64,000 nucleotides of DNA from KBS-96 sp964247975 (GCA_964247975.1 CAXTWH010000011.1:1-64000), one strand, 5' to 3'. Numbered from the stretch's first letter, positions 8,848 through 17,703 are shown. The notes: generated by a model from the sequence alone, not told the origin. Program-made: numbers and translations.

Positions 8848-10200
8848 TCAATCGATTTTCTTATGGAGGAACTTGGCCAAGAATGTAGTATCAAAACGCC
8901 CGGCCCTAAAGTCTTCGTTTTCCAAAATCCGTTCGTGAAGCGGAATGGAAGTCCAGATTCCTTCCACTACAAACATGCTGAGAGCGCGCTTCATTCGTTC
9001 AATAGCTTCAGCCCGGTTCGAGCCATGCACAATCAATTTTGCCATCAGCGAATCGTAGTAAGGCGGAATTACGCCATCCGTGTAAGCTGCCGTATCCACG
9101 CGAACGCCGATGCCGCCCGGCAGGTTCAACCCGGTGATTCGGCCCGGTGAAGGAGCAAAAGTTTCCGGATGCTCCGCGTTAATACGGCACTCGATGGAGT
9201 GTCCGCGCTGAACAACGGGACGGGAAATTAAATCCGACAATCGCGCTCCGGCGGCAACCTGGATCTGCGTTTTCACCAGATCTACGCCGGTGACAAATTC
9301 AGTGACCGGATGCTCCACCTGGATACGAGCGTTGACCTCGATAAAATAAAGTTCTCCGGTTTCATCCATCAGAAACTCCACCGTGCCGGCGTTGGTATAG
9401 CCGATGATTTGAAATGCTTGGCGCAGCCCATCGGAGATTCTGGTTCGCAGCTCGGCGGAAACTACCGGCGAAGGCGATTCTTCAATCAGCTTCTGATGCC
9501 GGCGCTGAATAGAGCATTCGCGCTCGCCGAGAATTTCAACATCGCCATGCTCATCGGCAATCACTTGAAATTCGATGTGGCGGGGCGCTTCAATGAACTT
9601 CTCCATATAAACATCAGCGCAGGCAAAGGCCGCTGCCGCTTCCGCTTGCGCTTGCGCCATTAAGTGTCCTAGGTCTTCCGCCGAGCGGACAATTCTCATG
9701 CCGCGCCCACCGCCGCCCGCGGAAGCTTTTAGGATCACCGGGTAGCCGATTTTTTCCGCTAAATGAAGCGCTTCTTCCACGCTGCCTAGCACGCCCGGCG
9801 AGCCGGGCAGAATGGGAACGCCGTGTTCCTGCATAACGGACCGGGCGCGCTGTTTCACGCCCATCATGCGGATCACGTCCGGCTTCGGGCCAATAAATTT
9901 AAGTCCGGAAGTTTCACATACTTCAGCGAAATCAGCATTTTCGCTTAGAAAACCGTAGCCGGGGTGAATGGCATCTGTGTTGGTGATTTCAGCCGCGCTG
10001 ATGACCGACGGAATATCCAGATAACTGCGCGAACTTTTCGCAGGACCAATGCAGATGGCTTCATCGGCGAAACGAACATGCAGGCTGTTGCGGTCGGCTT
10101 CGGAGTACACCGCCACGGTTTTAATGCCGAGTTCTTTCGCGGCGCAAACCACGCGGAGAGCGATTTCACCCCGGTTAGCAATAAGAATTTTTCGAAACAT
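8848..10200 (-). CDS. accC: Acetyl-CoA carboxylase, biotin carboxylase subunit
   Basis: Cytoplasmic ATP-grasp enzyme, 450 residues, that carboxylates biotin on AccB in the first step of fatty acid synthesis. Domain order is standard: N-terminal MFRKILIANRGEIALR, the ATP-grasp glycine loop ASAGGGGRGMR, catalytic EVNARIQVEHPVTE, and a C-terminal biotin carboxylase domain containing SIECRINAEHP. It is 13 bases downstream of accB and surely co-transcribed with it. Nothing in the sequence looks impaired. Confidence 0.97.
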   Translation of the reverse strand: MFRKILIANRGEIALRVVCAAKELGIKTVAVYSEADRNSLHVRFADEAICIGPAKSSRSYLDIPSVISAAEITNTDAIHPGYGFLSENADFAEVCETSGLKFIGPKPDVIRMMGVKQRARSVMQEHGVPILPGSPGVLGSVEEALHLAEKIGYPVILKASAGGGGRGMRIVRSAEDLGHLMAQAQAEAAAAFACADVYMEKFIEAPRHIEFQVIADEHGDVEILGERECSIQRRHQKLIEESPSPVVSAELRTRISDGLRQAFQIIGYTNAGTVEFLMDETGELYFIEVNARIQVEHPVTEFVTGVDLVKTQIQVAAGARLSDLISRPVVQRGHSIECRINAEHPETFAPSPGRITGLNLPGGIGVRVDTAAYTDGVIPPYYDSLMAKLIVHGSNRAEAIERMKRALSMFVVEGIWTSIPLHERILENEDFRAGRFDTTFLAKFLHKKID

Positions 10201-10213
10201 GATGGAAAGAAAA

Positions 10214-10690
10214 CTAGCGGGGCCGAATTGTAAACAACGATTCGCCGTATTCTACCGGCTTCCCGTTTTCGACAAATTTAGCGGTGATTGTTCCGGCAAT
10301 TTCGGCTTCAATCTCGTTCATCAGTTTCATTGATTCGATAATGCAGAGAACTTTACCCGGCTCCACAGAGTCTCCCACTTTCACAAACGAAGCCGCACCG
10401 GGAGACGCTGAATCATAATAAGTGCCGACAATGGGCGATTTCACAACCACGCCGGTTTCTTCGGCAGGCTCCAGTATCTTAGATTCGGGAGCGGAACCAG
10501 AACTGGAAATGAGCGGAGTGGGTGCGGGAGCGGAAACCGGTGCAGCCGCATAATGACTTAACACTTCCTGAGTCATTATAGGAGCGCTGGAGCGGATACG
10601 AACCCGATTATCTCCGCGCTGCACTTCCAACTCGGCGATGCCTGTTTCGTGAACCACGCGAATCAGCTCTTTGATTTCGTCGATTGTCAT
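10214..10690 (-). CDS. accB: Acetyl-CoA carboxylase biotin carboxyl carrier protein
   Basis: Carrier subunit of acetyl-CoA carboxylase. An N-terminal helical segment (TIDEIKELIRVVHETGIAEL) leads through an Ala/Pro/Ser-rich linker (about residues 48-75) to the C-terminal biotinyl domain. The biotinylated lysine lies in ESMKLMNE. An AGGAAGG ribosome site abuts a first ATG (10694-10696); the second ATG at 10688-10690 has the better six-base spacing, so I choose it. The gene lies between the Xaa-Pro peptidase gene and accC; the efp gene often found in this neighbourhood is missing. Confidence 0.94.
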   Translation of the reverse strand: MTIDEIKELIRVVHETGIAELEVQRGDNRVRIRSSAPIMTQEVLSHYAAAPVSAPAPTPLISSSGSAPESKILEPAEETGVVVKSPIVGTYYDSASPGAASFVKVGDSVEPGKVLCIIESMKLMNEIEAEIAGTITAKFVENGKPVEYGESLFTIRPR

Positions 10691-10717
10691 TCTCATCCTT
10701 CCTGGAGCACAACGGCT

Positions 10718-11806
10718 CTACAGGGTTAACAATTCTTTCTTAGTGGGAGTCAGAACTGCGCAGCCGGTTTCGGTTACAACCACGGTGTCTTCAATCCTTA
10801 CCCCGCCAAACTCTTCCACATACACGCCCGGCTCAATTGTGATCGCCATTCCTGCTTGCAGCCGGGTCGGTTCCTTCTTGCCGATCCGCGGCGTTTCATG
10901 AATTTCCAATCCCAAACCATGACCGGTGGAATGAATGAAAAATTGATCGAAGCCGTATCGCTTCAGAACATCACGGGCCGCCCGATCCACCCTGCTGGCA
11001 GGCACACCGGCTTTTACCGCGTCAATAGCCGCCAATTGACTTTCCAGAACAGCGCGATAGATGCGCTTCGCTTGGGGAGCAATGCGCCCTACCGCAAAGG
11101 TGCGGGTCATGTCGCTGGCATATCCAGCAACCATCGCGCCCATATCTATTAATAGTAATTGATTAGCTCCAATTGGCCTGCCGGTAGGGTGCGCATGCGG
11201 CAGAGCGGAGCGCGTGCCAGCGGCCACAATCGTGTCAAACGCAGTTCCGTCCGCGCCAAGCTGCCGCATGCGGTAATCGATTTCCGCAGCCAGATCGGAT
11301 TCCGTCATCTCGGGCCGGAACGCTTCGAGAGCTTTTTCGAGTGCTGCGGAGTTCAGTTCCACCGAGGTTTTAATCGCGCCTAGCTCCGCCGCCGATTTCA
11401 CCATTCGCAGTTGTTCCACTAATCCCGGAGTCGGAACCAGTTTGATTTGGGGGGCTTCCCGCTTAAGCGTGTCGTAGTTTTCAAAGGAGATACGAGAACG
11501 CTCAAACCCAAGCCTGACGATCTTCCGTTTTTTCGCTGTCTTTATTATTTGCAGCAGCAGCGGCCCTTTGGCTATTTTGATTTCGCAATCCGATTGAAGA
11601 GGTGCCTGCGTTTGATAGCGGGGATCAGTAAAAAGAACAGCACGAGCAGCGGTGAGCAGAACCGCTCCGTTGCTGCCCGAAAAGCCGGATAGGTAGTGAA
11701 CATTGGGAAGTGATGTGATAAGCAGTGCTTCAATCTTGTGCTGGACAAAAAGGGAGATTAAACGCTGCCTTCGTTCTTGGAACTCCGTTGGGCGAGTAGA
11801 TTTCAT
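10718..11806 (-). CDS. Xaa-Pro aminopeptidase/dipeptidase (M24B)
   Basis: Cytoplasmic dimetal peptidase of 362 residues that cleaves peptide bonds next to proline. An N-terminal creatinase-like domain (LPNVHYLSGFSGSNG) precedes the pita-bread catalytic domain. All five metal ligands can be seen: Asp in LLIDMGA, Asp in YASDMTRTFA, His in HSTGHGLGLEIHE, Glu in ITIEPGVY and Glu in VRIEDTVVV. It lies between the quinone oxidoreductase gene and accB, same strand, with gaps of about 12 and 27 bases. Whether it is a PepP aminopeptidase or a PepQ-like dipeptidase is not decidable here. Confidence 0.9.
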   Translation of the reverse strand: MKSTRPTEFQERRQRLISLFVQHKIEALLITSLPNVHYLSGFSGSNGAVLLTAARAVLFTDPRYQTQAPLQSDCEIKIAKGPLLLQIIKTAKKRKIVRLGFERSRISFENYDTLKREAPQIKLVPTPGLVEQLRMVKSAAELGAIKTSVELNSAALEKALEAFRPEMTESDLAAEIDYRMRQLGADGTAFDTIVAAGTRSALPHAHPTGRPIGANQLLLIDMGAMVAGYASDMTRTFAVGRIAPQAKRIYRAVLESQLAAIDAVKAGVPASRVDRAARDVLKRYGFDQFFIHSTGHGLGLEIHETPRIGKKEPTRLQAGMAITIEPGVYVEEFGGVRIEDTVVVTETGCAVLTPTKKELLTL

Positions 11807-11818
11807 CCAGATGTTCCG

Positions 11819-12787
11819 CTAAGGCTTTAACAAAAGCTTGCCGATAGTTTTCCGCGCTTCCAAATCGCGATGCGCTTGGGCAGCATCGGCCAGCGAATAC
11901 ACTTTATGAATTTGCAGATGCAGCTTCCCCTCAGCCAGCCATTGAAACAGTTCCGAGGAACGCCATTCCAAGTCTTTCCGTTCGTTGATGTAATTGACTA
12001 AAGTGGGCCGGGTGAGAAATAAAGAGCCTTTTTGACTAAGAACGAGTGGATCTATTGAGCCGACCGGTCCGCTGGATTGTCCGAAGCTCACCATCATGCC
12101 GCGCGGGCGGAGACAGTCCAAGCTTTTATGAAAGGTAGTGCTTCCGACTGAATCGTAAACCACATGCAGTTTCGCACCCCCGGTGATTCGATTTGATTCT
12201 TCCACAAAATCCTGTTTTGTGTAAAGAATCACATGGTCCGCGCCGCATCTTTTGGCGAGCGCGGCTTTTTCTTCCGTGGATACGGTGCCGATGACATGCG
12301 CGCCCGCAATCTTTGCCAACTGCACGGTGAGCAGTCCTGCGCCGCCGGCGGCCGCATGTACCAAGCATGTTTGGCCGGCCTGCAAAGGAAACGTTGATCG
12401 GGTAAGATAATGCGCGGTCATGCCTTGCAGCATTACGGCAGCGGCATCTTCAAATGAAACCTGGTCGGGTATTGTGATTAGCGAAGCCGCAGGCACAACA
12501 GCGTATTCAGCATACGAGCCTCGCGTCATAGTCCAAGCCACTCGCGTACCGAGCGGAAGGTTTACGCCCACACCCACAGCGGCTATTGTGCCGGAACCTT
12601 CATTGCCCAACAGCACCGGCGCTTCACCGGCTTTATATAAGCCTGTTCGAAAGTAAACGTCAATAAAGTTGACGCCTGCCGCTTCGACCTTTACCAACGC
12701 CTGCCCCGGCTGAGGCTCAGGTTGGGGAAGATCCAGATACTTCAGATTCTCAGGGCCGCCGATCGGGTCAGCTACCATCGCTTTCAT
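11819..12787 (-). CDS. NADPH:quinone oxidoreductase (MDR superfamily, QOR type)
   Basis: Medium-chain dehydrogenase/reductase without catalytic zinc, 322 residues, likely reducing quinones or activated alkenes with NADPH. Markers are the N-terminal GroES-like part (AAGVNFIDVYFRTGLY), the QOR segment MLQGMTAHYL, the nucleotide-binding loop HAAAGGAGLLTVQLAK and the late DAAQAHRDLEARKTIGKLLL. It overlaps the upstream membrane-protein gene by four bases (ATGA), so translation is probably coupled. Confidence 0.88.
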   Translation of the reverse strand: MKAMVADPIGGPENLKYLDLPQPEPQPGQALVKVEAAGVNFIDVYFRTGLYKAGEAPVLLGNEGSGTIAAVGVGVNLPLGTRVAWTMTRGSYAEYAVVPAASLITIPDQVSFEDAAAVMLQGMTAHYLTRSTFPLQAGQTCLVHAAAGGAGLLTVQLAKIAGAHVIGTVSTEEKAALAKRCGADHVILYTKQDFVEESNRITGGAKLHVVYDSVGSTTFHKSLDCLRPRGMMVSFGQSSGPVGSIDPLVLSQKGSLFLTRPTLVNYINERKDLEWRSSELFQWLAEGKLHLQIHKVYSLADAAQAHRDLEARKTIGKLLLKP

Positions 12788-13488
12788 ACTGAGTGATTGT
12801 ACCGTTTGCGGGAATCACTCCCTGGCATTCGCCACCATCGGCGAAGGTGAACAGCCGCGGCAAAACTCGACAGAAACAGCAGGATAAATGGAAACGCCAA
12901 TGCCTGCCAAAGCAGGCGGACCAGCATCAGCCGGGTAATGCCTACGCGGTCGTGCGCCATCTGTTTCAGTTCACGCAGATGGCCCCGGTCAAGCCAGAAT
13001 GTGTCGGCGCTCTCGTTGACGATCATCACTTTGGCCGGAACTTGCAAGGCAACCGCCCATTTCCACTTGGTCATGATGTCGTCGCCGGTGCAAAGCAGGC
13101 AAGTGGCGGAATATCCTGATCGGCTCAGTTGCCGGAACAAGGCGCTTCGGCTTTGTGTTTGATGCGTGAAGAACACTTGCCCTTTGGCGGGATCAAACGA
13201 TTGAGGCGGCGAGCCGTAACAAGTTAAAACGTCCACGCGGGTGAGCCGTTCATCCTGGTACAAGTCCTGCAAAAACAAATCTGCTGCTGAACGCAAACCG
13301 CTTTCCACTAAGAGAACGCGCTCCGGCTGCGGCGTCCAGCGAGACAGCAGAAACAGAACCCGGTTCAGAAGCGGAGTTTGCCGGAAGGACGCAAGGGCCA
13401 TTGCTCCACAGGGTAACTCAGCCGCGCTGAATGCTCCTAATGGTGAGTCATAAATTGCTACAATCTGGGTATATCGGAAATTGTTCAT
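12784..13488 (-). CDS. Hypothetical protein with C-terminal membrane segment
   Basis: About 234 residues, not recognised. The N-terminal two thirds look like a soluble alpha/beta fold (ERVLLVESG, then RVDVLTCYG, then CLLCTGDD, then KVMIVNES), hinting at a Rossmann or glycosyltransferase-like domain. A hydrophobic helix near the C-terminus (LLWQALAFPFILLFLSSFAAAVHL) anchors it, followed by a basic tail. I use the ATG at 13486-13488; a TTG at 13497 or a later ATG (before ALASFRQ) are possible. Its end overlaps the oxidoreductase start by four bases, so it heads the leftward unit ending in accC. Confidence 0.6.
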   Translation of the reverse strand: MNNFRYTQIVAIYDSPLGAFSAAELPCGAMALASFRQTPLLNRVLFLLSRWTPQPERVLLVESGLRSAADLFLQDLYQDERLTRVDVLTCYGSPPQSFDPAKGQVFFTHQTQSRSALFRQLSRSGYSATCLLCTGDDIMTKWKWAVALQVPAKVMIVNESADTFWLDRGHLRELKQMAHDRVGITRLMLVRLLWQALAFPFILLFLSSFAAAVHLRRWWRMPGSDSRKRYNHSV

Positions 13489-13704
13489 GAACGGCAAACC
13501 TTCTCCCCTTCCGGAGAACAGCTATTACCGGGCGAACATGAAGACATAGCCGCTGATGTTCTGAAAGTGGTGGGAGACGAGGCTTGGCTTTATAAGCCGC
13601 ACGCGCTGTTAATGAGCCGCGCTCCGATTCAGTTGATTGGTACGCCGGAACAGATTCTGGTGCGCGATCTTCTCCGCGCCATTCGCTACAATCCCTTTTC
13701 ATGA
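13447..13704 (+). pseudogene. 5'-truncated DUF2384 (MbcA/ParS/Xre-type) antitoxin remnant
   Basis: A frame is open from 13447 to a TGA at 13702-13704 but has no ATG, GTG or TTG start near its beginning. The C-terminal part resembles the toxin-binding domain of DUF2384 antitoxins: AWLYKPHALLMSRAPIQLIG, then TPEQILVRDLLRAIRYNPFS, the usual 'large-aliphatic, P, L..G, D.L.rI..G.f' pattern. It stops 10 bases before a RES-toxin frame, the normal order of MbcA/MbcT and ParS/ParT pairs. The N-terminal part appears lost where the oppositely oriented gene at 12784-13488 begins. Assignment is by pattern and context. Confidence 0.6.
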
Positions 13705-13714
13705 TTCTGGCAGC

Positions 13715-14318
13715 GTGCGACAGTTGCCCACGCTCCCCTTAACCGGTATTTGGTATCGAACGAGCAACCTGCAATGGTCAGACCAGATGCTGGATTCTGG
13801 ACACACAAAACTCTCCACAAGCCGCTTTAACGCCGGCGCTGCCAACGCTCGGAAGTTCGAGATTTTGTACTTTGCTGAGACCCCCACAGTAGCGTTATTT
13901 GAGGTCGGTGTTTTGCTTGGCTCCTCTTACGATCCAATTCAACAATTAGCGAATAAAAGCGTTCAGGTAAGCGTCGTTAATATTGACGTGATTCTGCAAA
14001 AGGTTGTCCACCTGACCGATGAACAGATTCAACAGAGAATCGGTACGACGGCCCAGGAGTTGACTGGTGATTGGTTTGGGTATCAGAAACGCTCCCATGC
14101 CACTTCTGTCAGAGGACCCGTTGGTATTGCTCCTACACAGGAATTAGGATTAGCGCTTTTTGGAAAAGAAGTACGAAGGGTTTATCACCTTGTCGGCAAA
14201 AGTGCCGTATTCCGTGGTGCTTTGCATTTTCCCGGAAAACCTGATGCCGGGCAGCTCCATTCACTTTGAGTTCACTGATGCAAATGGAAAGCGCATCGAG
14301 CAAACTCTCAGCGGTTAG
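13715..14318 (+). pseudogene. RES-domain toxin gene, frameshifted
   Basis: RES toxins attack NAD. This frame starts at a GTG (13715) and carries the N-terminal signature (GIWYRTSN, then SRFNAGAANARKFEILYFAE, then TPTVALFEVG) with the conserved arginine and glutamate. After QELGLALF the frame turns to unrelated text and ends at 14269. The +1 frame then supplies the missing end: KKYEGFITLSAKVPYSVVL, then FPENLMPGSSIHFEF, with a TAG at 14316-14318. Removing one T from the TTTTT run near 14155-14160 restores a single frame. The catalytic-type serine lies after the shift, so the gene as given is inactive, or this is a homopolymer sequencing error. Confidence 0.72.
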
Positions 14319-14424
14319 TTTGAAATTCAGCAAGGCAGGGCCTAGAAGAGATGTTCAGGCACCCTCAATTGTGGCAGCGATAATGATCAATTAAGAACCA
14401 AATTGCATGGACTGGTAAAAACCA

Positions 14425-15073
14425 ATGGCAGATATAGAAGCAGGTAGCACAGAGGTTCCGAAGAACTCAATAACTTGGTACGACATGCTGGCCAAAGTAG
14501 CTGGTCTGCCAGGTCTGGCCTATGCTTACCTTTTTTTCATTGGATTTTTGTATACAGCTACGCTGTACGGGCGGTTCGACCTTGACCTGTGGACTCTTGA
14601 TTTACCGACGTACTTCTATCCCAATCTTTCAGTCTTGATTTCGGCTGGGTACATTTTGGAAATTTCAATGCTTTTTTTGGGCAGTAGAATACTTGTCTTC
14701 CAGAGACACATTTTTATCAAAAAAATGGCCTCAGTATCTCCCTTTTAAACCCCGAACAGGAAGAATCGTGGCCAGTTTAGCTCTGATCTTGATCTTTCTT
14801 ATTTTTGGATTGATTGCAATTAAAAAAGGGAATGAACGTGCAGAAGAACAATGGAACGGGCAGGCGGTGCATGTGCAATTAAACTTCAAATCCCTTACTC
14901 CCTCGCCTTACGGACCGGAGTTGTTGAACGCTAACAATGAACAGCGCTTGTCACTTATTGCTCAAACGAAAGATCTGGTGATTGTTTTTGAACCAGTGCA
15001 TTCCAAAACTTCAAAGCGCACTGTTTTCGTTGTAGCGCGGGCAGATTTAGCCTCTGTAGGAATGTGGAATTAA
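14425..15073 (+). pseudogene. Membrane protein of unknown function, split by a frameshift
   Basis: Two overlapping frames seem to be one gene. The first, from the ATG at 14425, holds two or three hydrophobic segments (LAYAYLFFIGFLYTATLYG and LISAGYILEISMLFLGSRIL) and stops at 14746-14748. The +1 frame continues with KKWPQYLPFKPRTGRIVASL, another helix (ALILIFLIFGLIAIKKG) and a soluble tail ending at 15073. Deleting one A from the seven-A run at about 14719-14726 fuses them into roughly 216 residues. The family is not recognised. It follows the RES remnant and may be cargo of the same accessory patch. Confidence 0.55.
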
Positions 15074-15189
15074 CGCTGCAAAAATTCAGATGAGTCACTT
15101 AAGCTGCTGCCTTTAAAATTCCATCTACATAGTGAAATCGCTATTCGGAGCCGTGGCGCGCGAGAAATCCCCTGCCGGTATCATGGGTA

Positions 15190-16179
15190 TTGATTTCTGC
15201 AAAACTGAAGCGAAGCTTTGTGGCTCTATGCGCCATGCTTTTTTTGTCCGGCGCTTCCGCACCATTGTCACGTTCCATTGAACGACTCTTTACTCCTTAT
15301 CTTGATCTAAGCCTTCCCGGCGTGGAGCAGGTTGTGGAAGCTCAACAGAAGGCCGGAATCAAAGTGTTCACGCTGGCATTTGTGGTCAACAAAGGAGCTT
15401 GCCAGCCTGCTTGGGGCGAACTGGGTTTGCTTGCCAACGACAATCTGCCGAATGGCACAACCGTTCAGAAACTGGTGGATAGAATCCGTGCTTCCGGCGG
15501 GGATGTGATTATTTCTTTCGGCGGGCAAAGCGGTCCCGAATTGGCTTTGCACTGTTCCAGTGAAGTCAGTTTGCAAGGAGCATACCAGGCGGTGATTGAT
15601 CGATACCACGCGACCATGCTTGATTTCGATGTGGAACAAGCGGCGTTGAACGATACGGCTTCGCTGACTCGCCGCAATCAAGCAATCAAAGCGCTGCAAG
15701 AAAAAAACCCAGGCTTGATTGTTTCCTACACGCTGCCGGTGATGCCGACAGGCTTGATTGATTCCGGCGTTCAAGTTTTGAAAGACATCAAAAACAGCGG
15801 CGCAAGCGTGGATGTTGTCAACATCATGACAATGGATTATGGCGATAACAGCGCGCGGGGCGCAAACGGAATGAGCGTGAATGCGATCCGCGCGGCGGAA
15901 GCTTCGATCGCGCAGATAAAACAGATTGGCTTAACGGCCCGCTTAGGCGTTATCCCGATGATTGGGCAGAACGATGTTCGCGCCGAAGTGTTTACCTTGG
16001 CGGATGCCCGGAAACTGCTTCAATTTGCGCAAGATAATCGGCCCATCGCCCGAATCGCCATCTGGTCCGGCGCGCGCGACAACGGAAACTGCGCGGGAAA
16101 CAAAAAAGCCTCCTCTACCTGTAGCGGGGTCGCGCAACACTCTTACGAATTTTCAAGAACGCTAAATCAGTTTCACTGA
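15190..16179 (+). CDS. Secreted GH18 family hydrolase (chitinase-like)
   Basis: Exported protein of 329 residues with a TTG start and a good Sec signal (MISAKLKRSFVALCAMLFLS). The mature part is a GH18-type TIM barrel like those of actinobacterial chitinases: strand GIKVFTLAFVV, then DVIISFGGQSG, then the active-site strand TMLDFDVEQ, whose final Glu is the expected acid. The first Asp of DxxDxDxE is replaced by Thr, as in some members of this branch. Further barrel text is LIVSYTLPVMPTGL and VDVVNIMTMDYGDN. Substrate-assisted chitin or GlcNAc-glycan cleavage is the likely activity. Its end overlaps the convergent gene by 7 bases. Confidence 0.82.
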   Translation: MISAKLKRSFVALCAMLFLSGASAPLSRSIERLFTPYLDLSLPGVEQVVEAQQKAGIKVFTLAFVVNKGACQPAWGELGLLANDNLPNGTTVQKLVDRIRASGGDVIISFGGQSGPELALHCSSEVSLQGAYQAVIDRYHATMLDFDVEQAALNDTASLTRRNQAIKALQEKNPGLIVSYTLPVMPTGLIDSGVQVLKDIKNSGASVDVVNIMTMDYGDNSARGANGMSVNAIRAAEASIAQIKQIGLTARLGVIPMIGQNDVRAEVFTLADARKLLQFAQDNRPIARIAIWSGARDNGNCAGNKKASSTCSGVAQHSYEFSRTLNQFH

Positions 16180-16826
16180 GCTTTCCGGTGAACCGGCGAG
16201 TGCAGCAACGCCAATTGAAGTTCTGTTTGTTTGATGAGGGAAGGCCAAACGGCAGACGGATCAGAGGAAAATACGCTTTCCGCATCAGCCGGCAGAACGC
16301 GCCAGACTTCGGCATTCATTTCATGCTCCAATTGTCCGGGGCCCCAGCCGGTATAGCCAAGATACGCGTGAAAATTTCCTGCTTCCGGTTTGGTGTTGAA
16401 AATACGGGTGAGCGCCGTTATGGTGGACACCAAATACACATTGCCGAAAATTGCGCTCGCATCCTTTTCCTTTTGAGCGGACCGGTATAACGCCAAAGCC
16501 GTATCAGGCTGCACCGGACCTCCGGCGTAACACTTTTCAGTGATCTTGCGCGCCGCCGGTATGTCATGAAAAACGCTGTTGATGGCAAGCGTGGTCGGCC
16601 TATTAATGACCAGACCCATGCTACCGGTTTCGTCTACGCGCACCAGTAGTATTACGGTTTCGGCAAAGCTAGAATCAGCCGCTTTGCGAGGCGCCAGCAA
16701 AAACATGCCCGGTGCAAGCTTCGCCGCCCGTTGAGCGAGCAAAACATCGGAAGCCAGCAACAGAATAGCTGCTAGGGCTATGCTGCCTATTCTTGTTCGG
16801 AGAAAACTAAACCCGGCCAAGCACAT
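16173..16826 (-). CDS. YqgE/AlgH family protein (UPF0301) with N-terminal export signal
   Basis: A 217-residue protein with the AlgH fold: LAPGMFLLAPRKAADSSFAE, then VRVDETGSMGLVINRPT, then YAGGPVQPDTALAL, and the late HAYLGYTGWGPGQLEHE and WRVLPADAESVF blocks. Unlike the usual cytoplasmic family members it begins with a hydrophobic export signal (SIALAAILLLASDVLLAQ), which is unusual and suggests a periplasmic or anchored variant. The function of the family is not settled. It converges with the GH18 gene. Confidence 0.82.
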   Translation of the reverse strand: MCLAGFSFLRTRIGSIALAAILLLASDVLLAQRAAKLAPGMFLLAPRKAADSSFAETVILLVRVDETGSMGLVINRPTTLAINSVFHDIPAARKITEKCYAGGPVQPDTALALYRSAQKEKDASAIFGNVYLVSTITALTRIFNTKPEAGNFHAYLGYTGWGPGQLEHEMNAEVWRVLPADAESVFSSDPSAVWPSLIKQTELQLALLHSPVHRKAQ

Positions 16827-17000
16827 ATGAGTATAGAGACTGCAAAACGTCAGGAAAAGTTTAAGACCAGTAAAAGAAGTACCAGGAGAACTACCAAGGT
16901 AGTCTGAACTGGAAATATTTTATCTATTGCCAGCATCGAAAATGCGTATACTGAGGCTGGCTGTGTCCTCGATTGATGCGGTCCGAGTAAAGAGGTTGCC

Positions 17001-17633
17001 ATGTGCCGCACCTTGTCTAAAGTTTTTGGGCTTTCCCTTCTGTTAGCCTGCGCGCCCTTGTTCCGGGCCGGCGTAGGCTTTTCATCCACTAATCCTCTGA
17101 CCGTTGTTCTGGATATTCAAGACAACCGGTATTCGCGGTCTTCGCTTTCCGCCATGAAAACCGAAACTGAGCGCATTCTGAAAGAAACCGGAATGACACT
17201 CGACTGGCGATTGAAAAGCGAGTTGGGCGCGTATCCCGAATTCGCCAACGTGGTTGTGTTCACCATGACCGGATCTTGCAGCGCTAATACAGCGCCGATG
17301 ATGATTGACGAGCGCGGACCTTTGGCGCTCACCTACACTTCCGATGGCGAGATTCTGCCGTTTGGAGAATTGCGCTGCGACCGGATTCGAGCCTCGCTGG
17401 AGCGAAACCGGCAACTGGCTTTTCGCCGTTCAAACTCCGCGCTGGGAGTTGCATTAGGCCGCGTGATGGCGCATGAGTTGTACCATATGCTTGCTAAAGA
17501 CAAGAACCATACCGGCGAAGGAGTGACACAAACCAGCTTGCGCTCCGACGAGTTGATCTGCGGCGGTTTGAAACTCGATGCCGCGGCTCTGGCGCGAATC
17601 AATACCCACCTGCAAACTCCCAAAGAGAAGTAA
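17001..17633 (+). CDS. Secreted protein with HExxH zinc-site motif, unknown family
   Basis: A 210-residue exported protein: the signal MCRTLSKVFGLSLLLACAPL may be a lipoprotein signal with Cys17. The middle (NPLTVVLDIQDNRYSRSSL, then TGMTLDWRL) resembles the metalloprotease-like proteins seen in Acidobacteriota. Residues 158-170 read HELYHMLAKDKNH, an HExxH motif with a third His eight residues later, compatible with a zinc peptidase site. Later text LRSDELICGGLKLD is conserved-looking. I do not recognise a named family. It stands alone between a divergent neighbour and the Oar-like receptor gene. Confidence 0.6.
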   Translation: MCRTLSKVFGLSLLLACAPLFRAGVGFSSTNPLTVVLDIQDNRYSRSSLSAMKTETERILKETGMTLDWRLKSELGAYPEFANVVVFTMTGSCSANTAPMMIDERGPLALTYTSDGEILPFGELRCDRIRASLERNRQLAFRRSNSALGVALGRVMAHELYHMLAKDKNHTGEGVTQTSLRSDELICGGLKLDAAALARINTHLQTPKEK

Positions 17634-17703
17634 ATAATTTTCACGACAAAAACACAAACTTCGCCCGGCAGTGTGTGTTAAACTTCAACCCATACCAATC
17701 AGG

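Noticed and set aside
14700..14740. Programmed frameshifting at the A7 run as the primary explanation
   Set aside because: No downstream pseudoknot or known family using it is visible, and nearby genes carry similar single-base lesions, so decay or sequencing error is simpler.
16850..17089. 79-codon leftward frame with a hydrophobic C-terminus
   Set aside because: It overlaps the start of the secreted HELYH protein gene and its upstream region and has no ribosome site; the hydrophobic end is likely chance from A/T-rich intergenic DNA.
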